Below, piece by piece: positions 1 through 7,866 of a DNA stretch of 29,105 nt. The stretch comes from WQUF01 sp031549525 (GTDB lineage Bacteria > Bacillota > Clostridia > Clostridiales > Clostridiaceae), in the NCBI GenBank assembly GCA_031549525.1, contig JAVBPQ010000180.1, forward strand, positions 1 through 29,105, written 5' to 3'. The notes beneath the pieces are model-generated. The model ran no database searches, was not told the origin of the DNA, and was given only the letters and a program-made list of their open reading frames with translations. Numbering within the stretch: position 1 is the stretch's first letter; each line of letters starts with the position of its first letter. The position numbers and the translations under genes are program-made.

Positions 1-536
1 GTAGCTCGAATAAAGGTCTTTCTTGAGATTGTTCTATAGCTTAAGTTAGAAGATATTATCATGCTTTCAAGCTTTAGAGGGTCTATTTTATCTTTTTCTA
101 TAATAAAACATGGAAGGGTGCTATATTTATCTATCTTTGAAACATCATAGAGAGCACGAAGAGCTATAAGCCTTGTTCTGCCTATTATCACAGTATACTT
201 TCCATCTCCATCATCTAAAGCAATGCAAGGACTTAAGATATTGTCATTTTCTATAGATGAAATAGCGTTCAGGAGTTGTTCATTGTCGGGAAAATCAAAG
301 AAATTTAATTTATCTTCAGCCCTAAGCTTTAATATAGGAATCCTCTGAAAATTTTGAAATATATCTATATCATTTAAATTTTGAATATTATCATCAGCTT
401 TACTATTTTCTAAGGCTTCTTTTTTCTTTTTTTCTTCTCTTACCTCATTTAAAAGCTCTTGAATCATTGGGTCGTTAAAGTCTACAGTCAATCCCTTTTC
501 TTCTTCTTGAAATCTTGAATCATCGTTATTATTCAT
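1..536 (-). CDS. ParB-like nuclease-fold protein, N-terminal part (C-terminus beyond window)
   Basis: The frame starts at ATG 536, preceded by a GGGAG ribosome site about 9 bases upstream, and stays open for 178 codons to the left edge, so the C-terminus is missing. The first ~60 residues are acidic/charged and probably helical (DPMIQELLNEVREEKKK). A ParB-N-like core follows: a short segment with RIPILKLR, then the box YTVIIGRTRLIALRAL, equivalent to the 'GxxRl.Aa' box of ParB/Srx-fold proteins, then LPCFIIEKD, and a segment SMIISSNLSYRTISRKTF that matches the ParB 'E.a.i.Nl.R..ls' motif. Known ParB-family proteins bind DNA and use this fold for nucleotide binding; those on plasmids and integrative elements often have such divergent N-termini. 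I infer a partition-like or element-borne DNA-binding protein. Whether a helix-turn-helix domain follows cannot be seen. Confidence 0.7.
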   Translation of the reverse strand, partial: MNNNDDSRFQEEEKGLTVDFNDPMIQELLNEVREEKKKKEALENSKADDNIQNLNDIDIFQNFQRIPILKLRAEDKLNFFDFPDNEQLLNAISSIENDNILSPCIALDDGDGKYTVIIGRTRLIALRALYDVSKIDKYSTLPCFIIEKDKIDPLKLESMIISSNLSYRTISRKTFIRA

Positions 537-580
537 ATTGCTACGCTCCCTTAATTTAAAATTTAGTCTATTATTAAATG

Positions 581-610
581 AGTATTTTAAAGATTAAAAA
601 ATTATGACAA
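581..610 (-). promoter_or_regulatory. Possible promoter of the ParB-like gene
   Basis: On the minus strand TTGTCA (610-605) is followed after 18 bases by AATACT (586-581), a fair sigma-A-like pair about 45 bases upstream of the ATG at 536. The -10 element is imperfect, so this is tentative. Confidence 0.35.
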
Positions 611-645
611 AAATAAAAAAAATATATCTTTACAATATTTTAAAT

Positions 646-674
646 TAAAAAGGAGCTGGCATTGCAACAGCTCC
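646..674 (-). terminator. Rho-independent terminator of the small membrane protein gene
   Basis: On the minus strand a perfect 7-bp stem GGAGCTG/CAGCTCC (674-652) with a 9-base loop is followed directly by a run of five T. It lies 26 bases after the stop of the 700-963 gene, and insulates it from the ParB-like gene. Confidence 0.8.
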
Positions 675-699
675 AAATATTTCTGTATTTAAAAAAGTC

Positions 700-963
700 T
701 TATTTCTTTGATTCAAATCTAAGATTTCTAAAATATAAGACCAAATCTAAAGAGATCATCATAAAATTTAAACAATATAGATATATAACATTATCAAAAC
801 GATAGAAAACCTTGTTTAAAATGCCGAATATATAACCTATACATAAGACCCCTAAAAAAATAGGGCTCTTCCCTAAAGTTGATCTTGAAGTAAAGGATCT
901 ATAGATTGAGAAAGGCCATGCTGCACCAAAACAAACCAACATCCCAATTTCAAATAAACTCAT
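700..963 (-). CDS. Small three-helix membrane protein (PQ-loop/SemiSWEET-like)
   Basis: An 87-residue protein with ATG at 963 and a good ribosome site (AAGGTGG) 8 bases upstream. Three hydrophobic stretches (about residues 2-20, 34-52 and 58-78) predict three membrane helices, the topology of bacterial SemiSWEET half-transporters. The segment WPFSIYRSFTSRSTLGKS near residues 16-33 resembles the end of helix 1 and the loop of PQ-loop proteins, with WP at the PQ/PN position. SemiSWEETs work as dimers and let small sugars cross the membrane. I see the length and topology directly; the transporter role is inference, and it could equally be an uncharacterised clostridial membrane protein. It appears to be monocistronic, with its own terminator just downstream. 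Confidence 0.65.
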   Translation of the reverse strand: MSLFEIGMLVCFGAAWPFSIYRSFTSRSTLGKSPIFLGVLCIGYIFGILNKVFYRFDNVIYLYCLNFMMISLDLVLYFRNLRFESKK

Positions 964-1086
964 AAAAATACCACCTTGCTAAAATTTGTTAAAAATATGG
1001 TTAAACTAAAAATATGTTCTATTATATCATAAAAGGTTTCTAAGTTCCTTTTTGGTAACTTTATATTAAAAAATTTTTAAATTTTT

Positions 1087-1116
1087 TTCAAAACAATATA
1101 TGCAATCATATATAAT
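1087..1116 (+). promoter_or_regulatory. Likely hicAB promoter
   Basis: A perfect -10 box TATAAT lies at 1111-1116, 26 bases upstream of the hicA start codon. The best -35 candidate is TTCAAA (1087-1092, 18-base spacer), which is weak. HicB usually represses its own promoter, so an operator is expected here, but I do not see a clear palindrome. Confidence 0.4.
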
Positions 1117-1141
1117 GTTACTATATACAGGAGGTATGCAA

Positions 1142-1417
1142 ATGTCTCAATTTGATAAACTAATTCAAAACTTAAAACATATGGACAACAAACTAAGATT
1201 TGAAGAACTTAAAAAGATACTCCAACACATTGGTTATAAAGGAAAAAAACCGAGGAGTGGAAGTAGCCATTGGACATTCAGAAAAGAAAGACATGAGCCA
1301 ATCACAGTTCCTGAAAAATATCCCATCAAAATAGCTTACATATTGATGGTTAAACAAGCCTTTGAGATATGGGAACTTGAAAATGAAGAAAGAAAAAAGA
1401 AAGAGGAGGGTTCTTAA
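1142..1417 (+). CDS. hicA: HicA-type mRNA interferase toxin
   Basis: A 91-residue protein. I place the start at ATG 1142 because AGGAGG (1129-1134) sits 7 bases before it; the in-frame ATG at 1100 lies upstream of that site, within the promoter region, and ATG 1136 is too close. The protein has the HicA double-stranded-RNA-binding-like fold signature: an N-terminal helix region (RFEELKKILQHIGY), the catalytic segment RSGSSHWTFRK with the conserved His, then a strand HEPITVP. HicA toxins cleave mRNA and stop translation during stress until bound by HicB. The next gene begins 2 bases after the stop, and its ribosome site lies inside the hicA end, so the pair is co-transcribed and probably translationally coupled. 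Toxin-first order is the usual one for HicAB. Confidence 0.9.
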   Translation: MSQFDKLIQNLKHMDNKLRFEELKKILQHIGYKGKKPRSGSSHWTFRKERHEPITVPEKYPIKIAYILMVKQAFEIWELENEERKKKEEGS

Positions 1418-1419
1418 AA

Positions 1420-1767
1420 ATGAATAAAGACTTAAACTATTACATGAATCTCAATTACAGAATTGAAATTCTGGAAGACAAAGAAGAAGGTGGATTCGCT
1501 TTACAGCACCCTGAACTCCTCGGCTGTATAACATGTGCGGATACAATAGAAAACGGTATTGAAATGCTTAAAGATGCAAAAAAAGCCTGGATTGAAGCTG
1601 CTTTGGAAGATAATATACCCATCCCAGAGCCTTATGTATTAACCCAAGATTATAGTGGTGAAATACTTATAAAACTACCTAAAACTCTGCATAAAAAGTT
1701 AATACAAATGGCTGAAATGGAAGGCGTTTCAATGAATCAATATTGTTTATATAAGCTAAGCAGATGA
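1420..1767 (+). CDS. hicB: HicB-type antitoxin with ribbon-helix-helix tail
   Basis: A 115-residue protein starting at ATG 1420, with GAGGAGG at about 1403-1409 within the end of hicA. The N-terminal half (YRIEILEDKEEGGFALQHPELLG...CITCADTIENGIEML) is the HicB partial RNase-H-like fold that wraps the toxin; residues 60-72 (EAALEDNIPIPEP) are the typical linker. The last ~35 residues (IKLPKTLHKKLIQMAE, then a second helix VSMNQYCLYKL) form an Arc/MetJ ribbon-helix-helix DNA-binding motif, so HicB should both neutralise HicA and repress the operon. The domain order and length are normal and I see no damage. Confidence 0.9.
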   Translation: MNKDLNYYMNLNYRIEILEDKEEGGFALQHPELLGCITCADTIENGIEMLKDAKKAWIEAALEDNIPIPEPYVLTQDYSGEILIKLPKTLHKKLIQMAEMEGVSMNQYCLYKLSR

Positions 1768-1794
1768 AAAATATTTGGAAAGTAATTCTAAAAT

Positions 1795-1827
1795 AAAAAG
1801 CTTCCTGAGTAACTGAGGAAGCTTTTT
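1795..1827. terminator. Bidirectional terminator between hicB and oppA
   Basis: AAAAAGCTTCCT and AGGAAGCTTTTT pair around a 9-base loop; with A-runs on the left and T-runs on the right, it can end transcripts from both sides. hicB stops at 1767 and oppA (leftward) at 1834. Confidence 0.85.
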
Positions 1828-1833
1828 ATTATA

Positions 1834-3699
1834 TTATAGAGCAGGTTTGTCTGCAGTAAGCTCAATTAAGTGGTTGCCTTGTATAACATCGCTAGCAGTT
1901 GTATTATAATTTTTAACTCTGTTGTTTACAGCATAAAATACAACTCTCCATAAAGTTGGTATAGCTGGAGCTTCTTCAAAGAATTGTTTTTGCCAATCTT
2001 GATATTGCTGAGCTAAATAATCGCTATCCCATGCTTTATCTGATGATATGTTGGCTATTATTTCATCAAATTTATCGCTTGTATAACGGGTATAGTTTGC
2101 ATTGGATTTATGTCCCCATAAATTTGATGGATTAGGATCGTATCCTGTTTGCCATGCAGCATCATACATATCGATGGCAGGATCATCCATTTCAACAGCA
2201 TCATAGAATGCATTAAACTCTGTAAGTCTGCCGTTAAATAATTCAACATTAAGTCCAACTTCTTTCCATTGCTCTATTTTATATTGAGCTATGGTATCAG
2301 CTCCTTGTCCTTCCATCATGGCCCAGGTTATTTTAAATGGCTGTCCATTTGGGTCTTCTCTAAAGCCATCATTATTTACATCTTTATAACCTGCTTCATC
2401 AAGCAATTGTTTTGCTTTTTCTGGGTTATAATTATATCCTTCTAAGGATTTATTTTGATAGGAAGCATGTCTTGGGGTTATTACAGTAGTTGCCAAAACT
2501 CTAAGGCCATTGTATAGAGTTTCTCCAAGCTCTGCATTGTTAATAGCATAACCTATAGCTTGGCGAAGCTGTAAATTATTCATCTTTGAATCAGGGTTAT
2601 ATATATTTGTAGTTGTTTCAGCGTCAAATTTTCCAAGTTTAAATCCTGTATATGAGAAAACTGTGGCAAGATCACCAACGTATTGGTAATTTGTTGGATT
2701 CATATAATCAGGATATTGCTGTGCTGAAAATTCTGCTATATCAAATTTTCCTTCTTTCATAGCAGCTGGAATAAGATCAGGTTTAGTTAAAGTTACAATA
2801 ACTCCATCAAGTTTAGGTTTTCCTCTCCAATAATCATCAAATCTTTCAAATTCAACAGATTCTCCAGGAACCACATTTTTAACTTTAAATGCACCATAAC
2901 CAATAGGAGTGCTACGAGTTTTTTCGTGTGCTGCCATGTCCTTTACTTCTATTCCTTCCCAATAATGTCTTGGTATAGGACTTGACCAGAATCCGCCTAC
3001 TAAAGTAGAAGGCATAAACTCTTTAAATTCTATAGTCAATGTTTTCTTGTCATCTGAAAGGGTAAGACCTGCAATTTTATCTGAAGCTCCATCATGATAT
3101 TCTACAGCTCCAACCACATTCATCATCTTTTCATCATAACGAAGACCTTTATAATCCTTATTGCATATTACTTCATAAGCAAACACAAGATCATCCATAG
3201 TAACAGGCTCACCATCATGCCATTTAATATTATCATTTATAGTAAGAGTTATAGTCTTTTTATCCTTATCATATGTATAAGTTGCAGCTCCATCTTGGTC
3301 CGCTACAAAGTTTTCATCATAACTTATTATTCCTTCAGTAAACCAGTCAATTATTTGAGCATCATAATTGTCTTCATAAAATACTGGATTTAAAGTACCT
3401 GCAAAGCTTGAAGAAGATACAAGAGCAACGTTTAAAACTCCACCATCTATAGCTGGACTTTCATTTACGACCTCTTTAGGAAATGGAGATAGGGAACCTG
3501 CATCTTTTGTTCCTCCTGAAGTTGTGTTTTGTGCTGCAGTGGTATTTTCAGAAGCAGTATTTTGAGCTACAGTTGTATCAGCAGGAGGTGCAGTTGTGGT
3601 GTTTCCTGCTGTACCTCCTCCTCCTGTGCAACCAGTCAATACCATTGAACACAGCATAGCTGTAGATAATGTAACAGATATTAATTTTTTAAAATTCAT
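1834..3699 (-). CDS. oppA: Oligopeptide ABC transporter, substrate-binding lipoprotein
   Basis: A 621-residue family 5 extracellular solute-binding protein. The N-terminus has a lipoprotein signal with lipobox LTGC (Cys24 is the likely lipidated residue), followed by a flexible Thr/Ala/Gly-rich linker (about residues 25-70). The mature part carries the family hallmarks: IKWHDGEPVTMDDLVFAYE near residue 158, the block beginning LRQAIGYAIN near 380, and the C-terminal lobe with the WQTGYDPNPSNLWGH segment. It binds peptides outside the membrane and passes them to OppB/OppC. ATG 3699 has AAAGGAGG 6 bases upstream. It is the last gene of the operon, 23 bases after oppC. The ~620-residue length is somewhat longer than E. 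coli OppA, partly because of the linker. Exact substrate (oligopeptide, dipeptide or other) cannot be told. Confidence 0.9.
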   Translation of the reverse strand: MNFKKLISVTLSTAMLCSMVLTGCTGGGGTAGNTTTAPPADTTVAQNTASENTTAAQNTTSGGTKDAGSLSPFPKEVVNESPAIDGGVLNVALVSSSSFAGTLNPVFYEDNYDAQIIDWFTEGIISYDENFVADQDGAATYTYDKDKKTITLTINDNIKWHDGEPVTMDDLVFAYEVICNKDYKGLRYDEKMMNVVGAVEYHDGASDKIAGLTLSDDKKTLTIEFKEFMPSTLVGGFWSSPIPRHYWEGIEVKDMAAHEKTRSTPIGYGAFKVKNVVPGESVEFERFDDYWRGKPKLDGVIVTLTKPDLIPAAMKEGKFDIAEFSAQQYPDYMNPTNYQYVGDLATVFSYTGFKLGKFDAETTTNIYNPDSKMNNLQLRQAIGYAINNAELGETLYNGLRVLATTVITPRHASYQNKSLEGYNYNPEKAKQLLDEAGYKDVNNDGFREDPNGQPFKITWAMMEGQGADTIAQYKIEQWKEVGLNVELFNGRLTEFNAFYDAVEMDDPAIDMYDAAWQTGYDPNPSNLWGHKSNANYTRYTSDKFDEIIANISSDKAWDSDYLAQQYQDWQKQFFEEAPAIPTLWRVVFYAVNNRVKNYNTTASDVIQGNHLIELTADKPAL

Positions 3700-3722
3700 T
3701 TTTTATCCTCCTTTAATATTAT

Positions 3723-4637
3723 TTAATGAACTCTTTGTTTTGAATCAGCAGCTCTTTTAATAGCCTGGCCTACGAAGTTTATGCAGAGCATCATAACTAA
3801 AATCAAAATTACTGCAGGCATCCATTGCCATGGTCTATTTTGTATATTTTCAGGGCTGCTTGCATGACTTAGAAGGGTTCCAAGGCTTGGGGTACTAAAT
3901 GGAAGTCCAAATCCTAAGAAGGATAGACCAGTCTCTATACCCATATTTGCTGCTAAATTTAAGGTTAGGTTGACGATTATTATAGAAGTTATATTGGGAA
4001 GAACTTCTTTAAACATTATTACAAAATTATTAGTTCCTAATGTTTTAGATGCGGATACATAATCTAAATTGCTCTGCTGCAAGGTTTTAGCACGAATCAA
4101 TCTTGCTTTATGCATCCAGTTTAAAAGGGTCAATACTCCTACTAGGGTCATAACATTATAATTTGGAATTAAAGAAACTAATACAATTATGATCATGAGG
4201 TTTGGGAGCATAGATAAAAAATCCAGTATACGCATGATGATATTGTCGATGACTCCGCCATAAAATCCTGCAATAAGACCCACTAAAATTCCTATTACCC
4301 CACAGGAGATGGTGACACCAAATGCTATTAAAAATGAATTCCTAGCGCCTATAAAAAGCTGGCCTAGCATATCTCTTCCAGAAGGGTCAGTTCCTAAAAT
4401 CCATTTTTCTGAGGGAGGTTTATTTAAACTTCCAAGGGCTACCTTTGTCACATTTGCATCTTTAAAAAACATGCTTCCTACGAAAACAACCACCATGATT
4501 AAACAAAATAATATAAGTGAAATAAGCGCAATCTTGTCATGGACTATTTCCTTCCACATTACCTTAAAGAAGGATGGAGCTTCGCTTATGTTATCAGCGC
4601 TTTCCATATAGATTGTAGGTGTTTTATTTTTCTCCAT
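3723..4637 (-). CDS. oppC: Oligopeptide ABC transporter permease OppC
   Basis: A 304-residue inner-membrane permease. It has an N-terminal cytoplasmic stretch, a first helix at about residues 38-58, an extracytoplasmic loop with LGTDPSGRDMLGQLFIGAR (the typical OppC/DppC pre-domain motif near residues 82-100), and four to five more helices in the BPD_transp_1 domain. The EAA-like coupling loop is around residues 195-215 (SASKTLGTNNFVIMFKEVLPN), which contacts the ATPases. ATG 4637 has AAGGAGG 7 bases upstream. It lies 16 bases after oppB and 23 before oppA. It forms the translocation pore with OppB; length and motifs are normal. Confidence 0.93.
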   Translation of the reverse strand: MEKNKTPTIYMESADNISEAPSFFKVMWKEIVHDKIALISLILFCLIMVVVFVGSMFFKDANVTKVALGSLNKPPSEKWILGTDPSGRDMLGQLFIGARNSFLIAFGVTISCGVIGILVGLIAGFYGGVIDNIIMRILDFLSMLPNLMIIIVLVSLIPNYNVMTLVGVLTLLNWMHKARLIRAKTLQQSNLDYVSASKTLGTNNFVIMFKEVLPNITSIIIVNLTLNLAANMGIETGLSFLGFGLPFSTPSLGTLLSHASSPENIQNRPWQWMPAVILILVMMLCINFVGQAIKRAADSKQRVH

Positions 4638-4653
4638 TTAAAATCCTCCTTCT

Positions 4654-5616
4654 CTACTTAATGCGAATTCTAGGATCCACTAAGGTTATAAATATATCAG
4701 ATAACAATGTTCCTAATACTGTTAATACAGCATAGAAAATTACCAAAGTGTTTACAACGGCATAATCTCTCCGCAATATAGATTCAATAAATAGGTTGCC
4801 CATACCAGGATATGAAAATACCCTCTCTATAAAAATGGAACCAGCAAGAAGACCTGTTATTTGATAGCCTAAACTTGAAGCAACAGGAATGAGCGCATTT
4901 CTTAAAATATGGCGGGAGTATATTATATTTCCAGGGACCCCTTTTGATTTTGCAGTTACAACAAAATCGGAATTTTCATAGTCTACAATCTCGCTTCTTA
5001 AATATTGAATAGTGCCTGTTGTGTATATAAAAGCTCCTGTAAAGGCTGGTAAAACCATATGATATAATCTGCTTATAAAATGTTCAATTGTATCTTTTGC
5101 AATTTTGACATCCACGCTTCCACTAAATGGAAATATTTTGAATTTTAGAGCGAAAAAATAAATATTTAAAAGTCCAAAAACAACAGTGGGTGTCGCAAGG
5201 GCGACAAATGTATAAATGGTGATTGCTTTTTCCTGCCATTTTTTATTGTAGCGTCCTGCTAAAATTCCTAGAGGAATAGCGATAGCATATGTCATTATAA
5301 GGGTTAAAAGAGAAAGTCCAAAAGTATTATAAGCTTTTTCTCCAATCAGTTGCGTTACAGGAATTTTATAAAATGTACTATCTCCAAAATCTCCCACCAA
5401 AGCATGGGATGCCCAGCGTATATATTTTACATACCACGGGTCATAAAAACCCCATTGCTGCCTTAACTCTTCAAGCCTTGCAGGAGATACATTAGGGTCT
5501 ATTTTACCTGTTAAAGCATCACCTGGCATAAAATTAGCAAGCAAAAAAATCAATAAACTAAGCAATATTATCTGAGGTATGAGGATAAGGATTCTTCTAG
5601 CAAAGGTTTTCCACAT
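4654..5616 (-). CDS. oppB: Oligopeptide ABC transporter permease OppB
   Basis: A 320-residue permease with six predicted membrane helices. The N-terminus RRILILIPQIILLSLLIF is the classical OppB/DppB first helix, followed by the extracytoplasmic GDALTG and WGFYDPWYVKYIRW segments. The coupling loop is near residues 222-250 (VTAKSKGVPGNIIYSRHILRNA), and the helix pair with FIERVFSYPGMG lies near residue 270. ATG 5616 is preceded by AAAGGAGGGG. It sits 26 bases downstream of oppF. It pairs with OppC to form the channel for imported peptides. Confidence 0.93.
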   Translation of the reverse strand: MWKTFARRILILIPQIILLSLLIFLLANFMPGDALTGKIDPNVSPARLEELRQQWGFYDPWYVKYIRWASHALVGDFGDSTFYKIPVTQLIGEKAYNTFGLSLLTLIMTYAIAIPLGILAGRYNKKWQEKAITIYTFVALATPTVVFGLLNIYFFALKFKIFPFSGSVDVKIAKDTIEHFISRLYHMVLPAFTGAFIYTTGTIQYLRSEIVDYENSDFVVTAKSKGVPGNIIYSRHILRNALIPVASSLGYQITGLLAGSIFIERVFSYPGMGNLFIESILRRDYAVVNTLVIFYAVLTVLGTLLSDIFITLVDPRIRIK

Positions 5617-5642
5617 TTTTACCCCTCCTTTTCTTTAAAGTC

Positions 5643-6569
5643 TTAAGGCATTGCAACAAAATGTTTATTGCCTATGTCTTTTAAATCATAAACCTTGCCA
5701 TCTTTATCGTAATACTCATCATACCTTTTCTCATATTCAGAGGCTATCAAGTTTCTGTGAGCGTCGCTTTTATATCTCATATGGGGATCTATATTTGGAA
5801 TTGCTGCGAGAAGTTTTTTAGTATAAATGTGCTGAGGGTTGTCGTAGATTTCATTTTTTTCTCCAACTTCAACGAAGCGGCCGTTGTGCATTATAGATAT
5901 CTTTGAACACATATGCTTTACAACACCTAAATCGTGGCTTATAAACAAATAAGCTAATTTAAATTGCTTTTGTATATCTTTCATAAAGTTTAAAACTTGA
6001 GCTTGAATGGATAGATCGAGGGCAGATACAGGCTCGTCTGCAATTATAAGCTTAGGCCTTAAAGCTACTGCTCTTGCTATACCGATTCTCTGTCTTTGTC
6101 CTCCTGAAAATTCGTGAGGATATTTAACTGCATTTTCAGGGCTTAAACCTACAATAGATAATAATTTATTTACCTCATTTTTTTCTTCAAGAGGGGTTAA
6201 ATTTTTAAAATTTCTAAGTGGCTCTGCTATTATGTCTCTCACTCTTTTTTTAGGATTTAATGAGGAATATACATCTTGAAAGATCATCTGAACCCCTTCA
6301 CGATAGGAAGAATGATTTTTTCCTATGAATTTAGTGATATCTTCACCATTAAACATGATTTCACCTGAGGTTATTTTGGCAAGACCTACAATAGCTTTTC
6401 CTGTGGTGCTCTTTCCTGAACCAGATTCACCAACAAGCCCCATAGTTTCGCCTTCTTCTATAGTAAAGCTTATGTTATCTACTGCTTTAACATAGTCCAC
6501 TGTACGGCTAAAAATGCCGCCTTTAATTGGATAGTAAACTTTAAGATCTTTAACTTCTATAAGAGACAT
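5643..6569 (-). CDS. oppF: Oligopeptide ABC transporter ATPase OppF
   Basis: A 308-residue ATPase subunit: Walker A GESGSGKS (47-54), Q-loop FQD (97-99), signature FSGGQRQ (154-160), Walker B LIIADEP (174-180), and switch His in ISHDLG. The start ATG at 6569 lies 2 bases after the oppD stop, with its ribosome site GTGGGG inside the oppD end, so the two ATPases are translationally coupled. The C-terminal ~45 residues (EYEKRYDEYYDKDGK...) are highly charged and lack the Cys-containing oligopeptide/dipeptide C-terminal motif seen in many OppF proteins; this shorter tail occurs in other Firmicutes. It should form a heterodimer with OppD and power import. Confidence 0.92.
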   Translation of the reverse strand: MSLIEVKDLKVYYPIKGGIFSRTVDYVKAVDNISFTIEEGETMGLVGESGSGKSTTGKAIVGLAKITSGEIMFNGEDITKFIGKNHSSYREGVQMIFQDVYSSLNPKKRVRDIIAEPLRNFKNLTPLEEKNEVNKLLSIVGLSPENAVKYPHEFSGGQRQRIGIARAVALRPKLIIADEPVSALDLSIQAQVLNFMKDIQKQFKLAYLFISHDLGVVKHMCSKISIMHNGRFVEVGEKNEIYDNPQHIYTKKLLAAIPNIDPHMRYKSDAHRNLIASEYEKRYDEYYDKDGKVYDLKDIGNKHFVAMP

Positions 6570-6571
6570 CT

Positions 6572-7582
6572 TTAAACCCCACTTTCATTTTCAAAGTGAA
6601 ATGTTTTATAACAAGAGCATAAGACATAATGGTCAGGGTTTACTTCATGATACTTGGGATTTTTTTCATGAGCTTCTTCTTTTATCCAAGGAATTCTTGG
6701 GGAAAAGCGGCATCCTGTTCGTTTTAGTCTAAGAAGAGATGGTACCATACCATGAATGGTGTTGAGAGCGGCATCATCCCCTTTTTGTTGTTCAATGGAT
6801 GGCATAGAAGCGAGTAGGGATTTTGTATAAGGGTGTTTAGGATTATGAAATATTTCCGTAACATGGGCCATTTCTACGATTTGTCCAGCATACATTACTG
6901 CAACCTTATCCGCCATTTCAGCTACAACGCCTAAGTCATGGGTGATTAAGATAATGCCTGACTTCATCTCTTTTTGCAATTTTCTTAAGAGAGAAAGTAT
7001 CTGAGCTTGAATGGTAACATCTAAAGCTGTTGTCGGTTCATCAGCAATAACTAAGGAAGGTTTACAAGAAAGAGCAATAGCTATCATAGCTCTTTGACGC
7101 ATGCCTCCTGAGAGTTCATGAGGATATTGATCATATGTAAGCTCAGGTTTTCTAATACCTACATCGTTTAACAGATCCATAGCTCGTTTCTTTTTTTCTT
7201 GTGGGTTTAGTTTTGTATGAAAGGTTAAGCTCTCTTCGATTTGAGCACCTATTTTCATAAGAGGATTTAAGGCAGTTAGAGGATCTTGGAATATCATGCC
7301 AATATCTTTACCTCTTATTTCATTTAGATCTTTTTCATTAAGAGATAAGATATCTACATCATTAAAATAGATATTACCCTCTATTTTTGTAAAGTGAGGG
7401 TTGTGCAATCTTGCGATGGAAAGAGCTAATGCACTTTTGCCACAGCCAGATTCTCCCACAATAGCAAAAACTTCATTTTCATTTATGGTTAAGGAAACAG
7501 AATCCACAGCCGCATAGTATTGATTTTCTATGCGAAAAGACGTGGTAAGATTTTTAATTTTGAGCAGTTCTCTATTAGGCAC
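6572..7582 (-). CDS. oppD: Oligopeptide ABC transporter ATPase OppD
   Basis: A 336-residue ATPase: Walker A GESGCGKS (43-50), Q-loop FQD (98-100), signature LSGGMRQ (157-163), Walker B VIADEP (178-183), switch His in ITHDLG. The start is GTG 7582: a strong GGGAGG lies 5 bases upstream, while the nearby ATG at 7584 is out of frame. The C-terminus has the family's GCRFSPR and LCSCY segments, but the second Cys of the usual CRFxPRC motif is Ile (PRIPW), so a complete four-Cys Fe-S-type site as found in some OppD proteins is not obvious. First gene of the operon, about 100 bases downstream of a consensus promoter. Confidence 0.92.
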   Translation of the reverse strand: MPNRELLKIKNLTTSFRIENQYYAAVDSVSLTINENEVFAIVGESGCGKSALALSIARLHNPHFTKIEGNIYFNDVDILSLNEKDLNEIRGKDIGMIFQDPLTALNPLMKIGAQIEESLTFHTKLNPQEKKKRAMDLLNDVGIRKPELTYDQYPHELSGGMRQRAMIAIALSCKPSLVIADEPTTALDVTIQAQILSLLRKLQKEMKSGIILITHDLGVVAEMADKVAVMYAGQIVEMAHVTEIFHNPKHPYTKSLLASMPSIEQQKGDDAALNTIHGMVPSLLRLKRTGCRFSPRIPWIKEEAHEKNPKYHEVNPDHYVLCSCYKTFHFENESGV

Positions 7583-7629
7583 ATTATCCTCCCTTTAATA
7601 ATATTTTTTTTGATTTAATAATAGAAAAA

Positions 7630-7683
7630 TGAATTTAGTTAAAGATTATCTATATTTTATAATAAAAAGTTTAATCTAATTCA
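7630..7683 (-). promoter_or_regulatory. Imperfect inverted repeat in the opp leader
   Basis: The arms TGAATTTAGTTAAA (7630-7643) and TTTAATCTAATTCA (7670-7683) are inverted copies with 11 of 14 positions matching. The distal arm overlaps the predicted transcription start, so it could be an operator or a 5' UTR stem. A related sequence lies in the leader of the operon at 24322. Confidence 0.35.
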
Positions 7684-7687
7684 TATA

Positions 7688-7716
7688 ATTATATCAAGCA
7701 CTAAAAAGCGTGTCAA
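7688..7716 (-). promoter_or_regulatory. Consensus sigma-A promoter of the opp operon
   Basis: On the minus strand TTGACA (7716-7711), a 17-base spacer and TATAAT (7693-7688): a perfect match in both boxes and spacing. Expected start near 7681, giving a leader of about 100 bases before oppD. Such a strong promoter usually needs repression or leader control. Confidence 0.85.
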
Positions 7717-7866
7717 TCTTAAACCTGCAAAATAAATGGAAGATAATTGCTATGCCTTAGAAATCATTAATGTTTTTTAGACTATATATATTTTTTATAA
7801 ATGGTGATAAAATATACTAAAAATAAATATATTTTTCATCTAAATATTTGATTGTAGGGGATATTT

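Noticed and set aside
1100..1141. Longer HicA starting at ATG 1100
   Set aside because: The upstream part overlaps the TATAAT box and the ribosome site AGGAGG; the ATG at 1142 is correctly spaced.
3094..3393. Open frame opposite oppA (plus strand, 99 codons)
   Set aside because: It lies wholly inside oppA on the other strand, has no ribosome site or promoter, and its composition is that expected from an antisense reading of a coding region.
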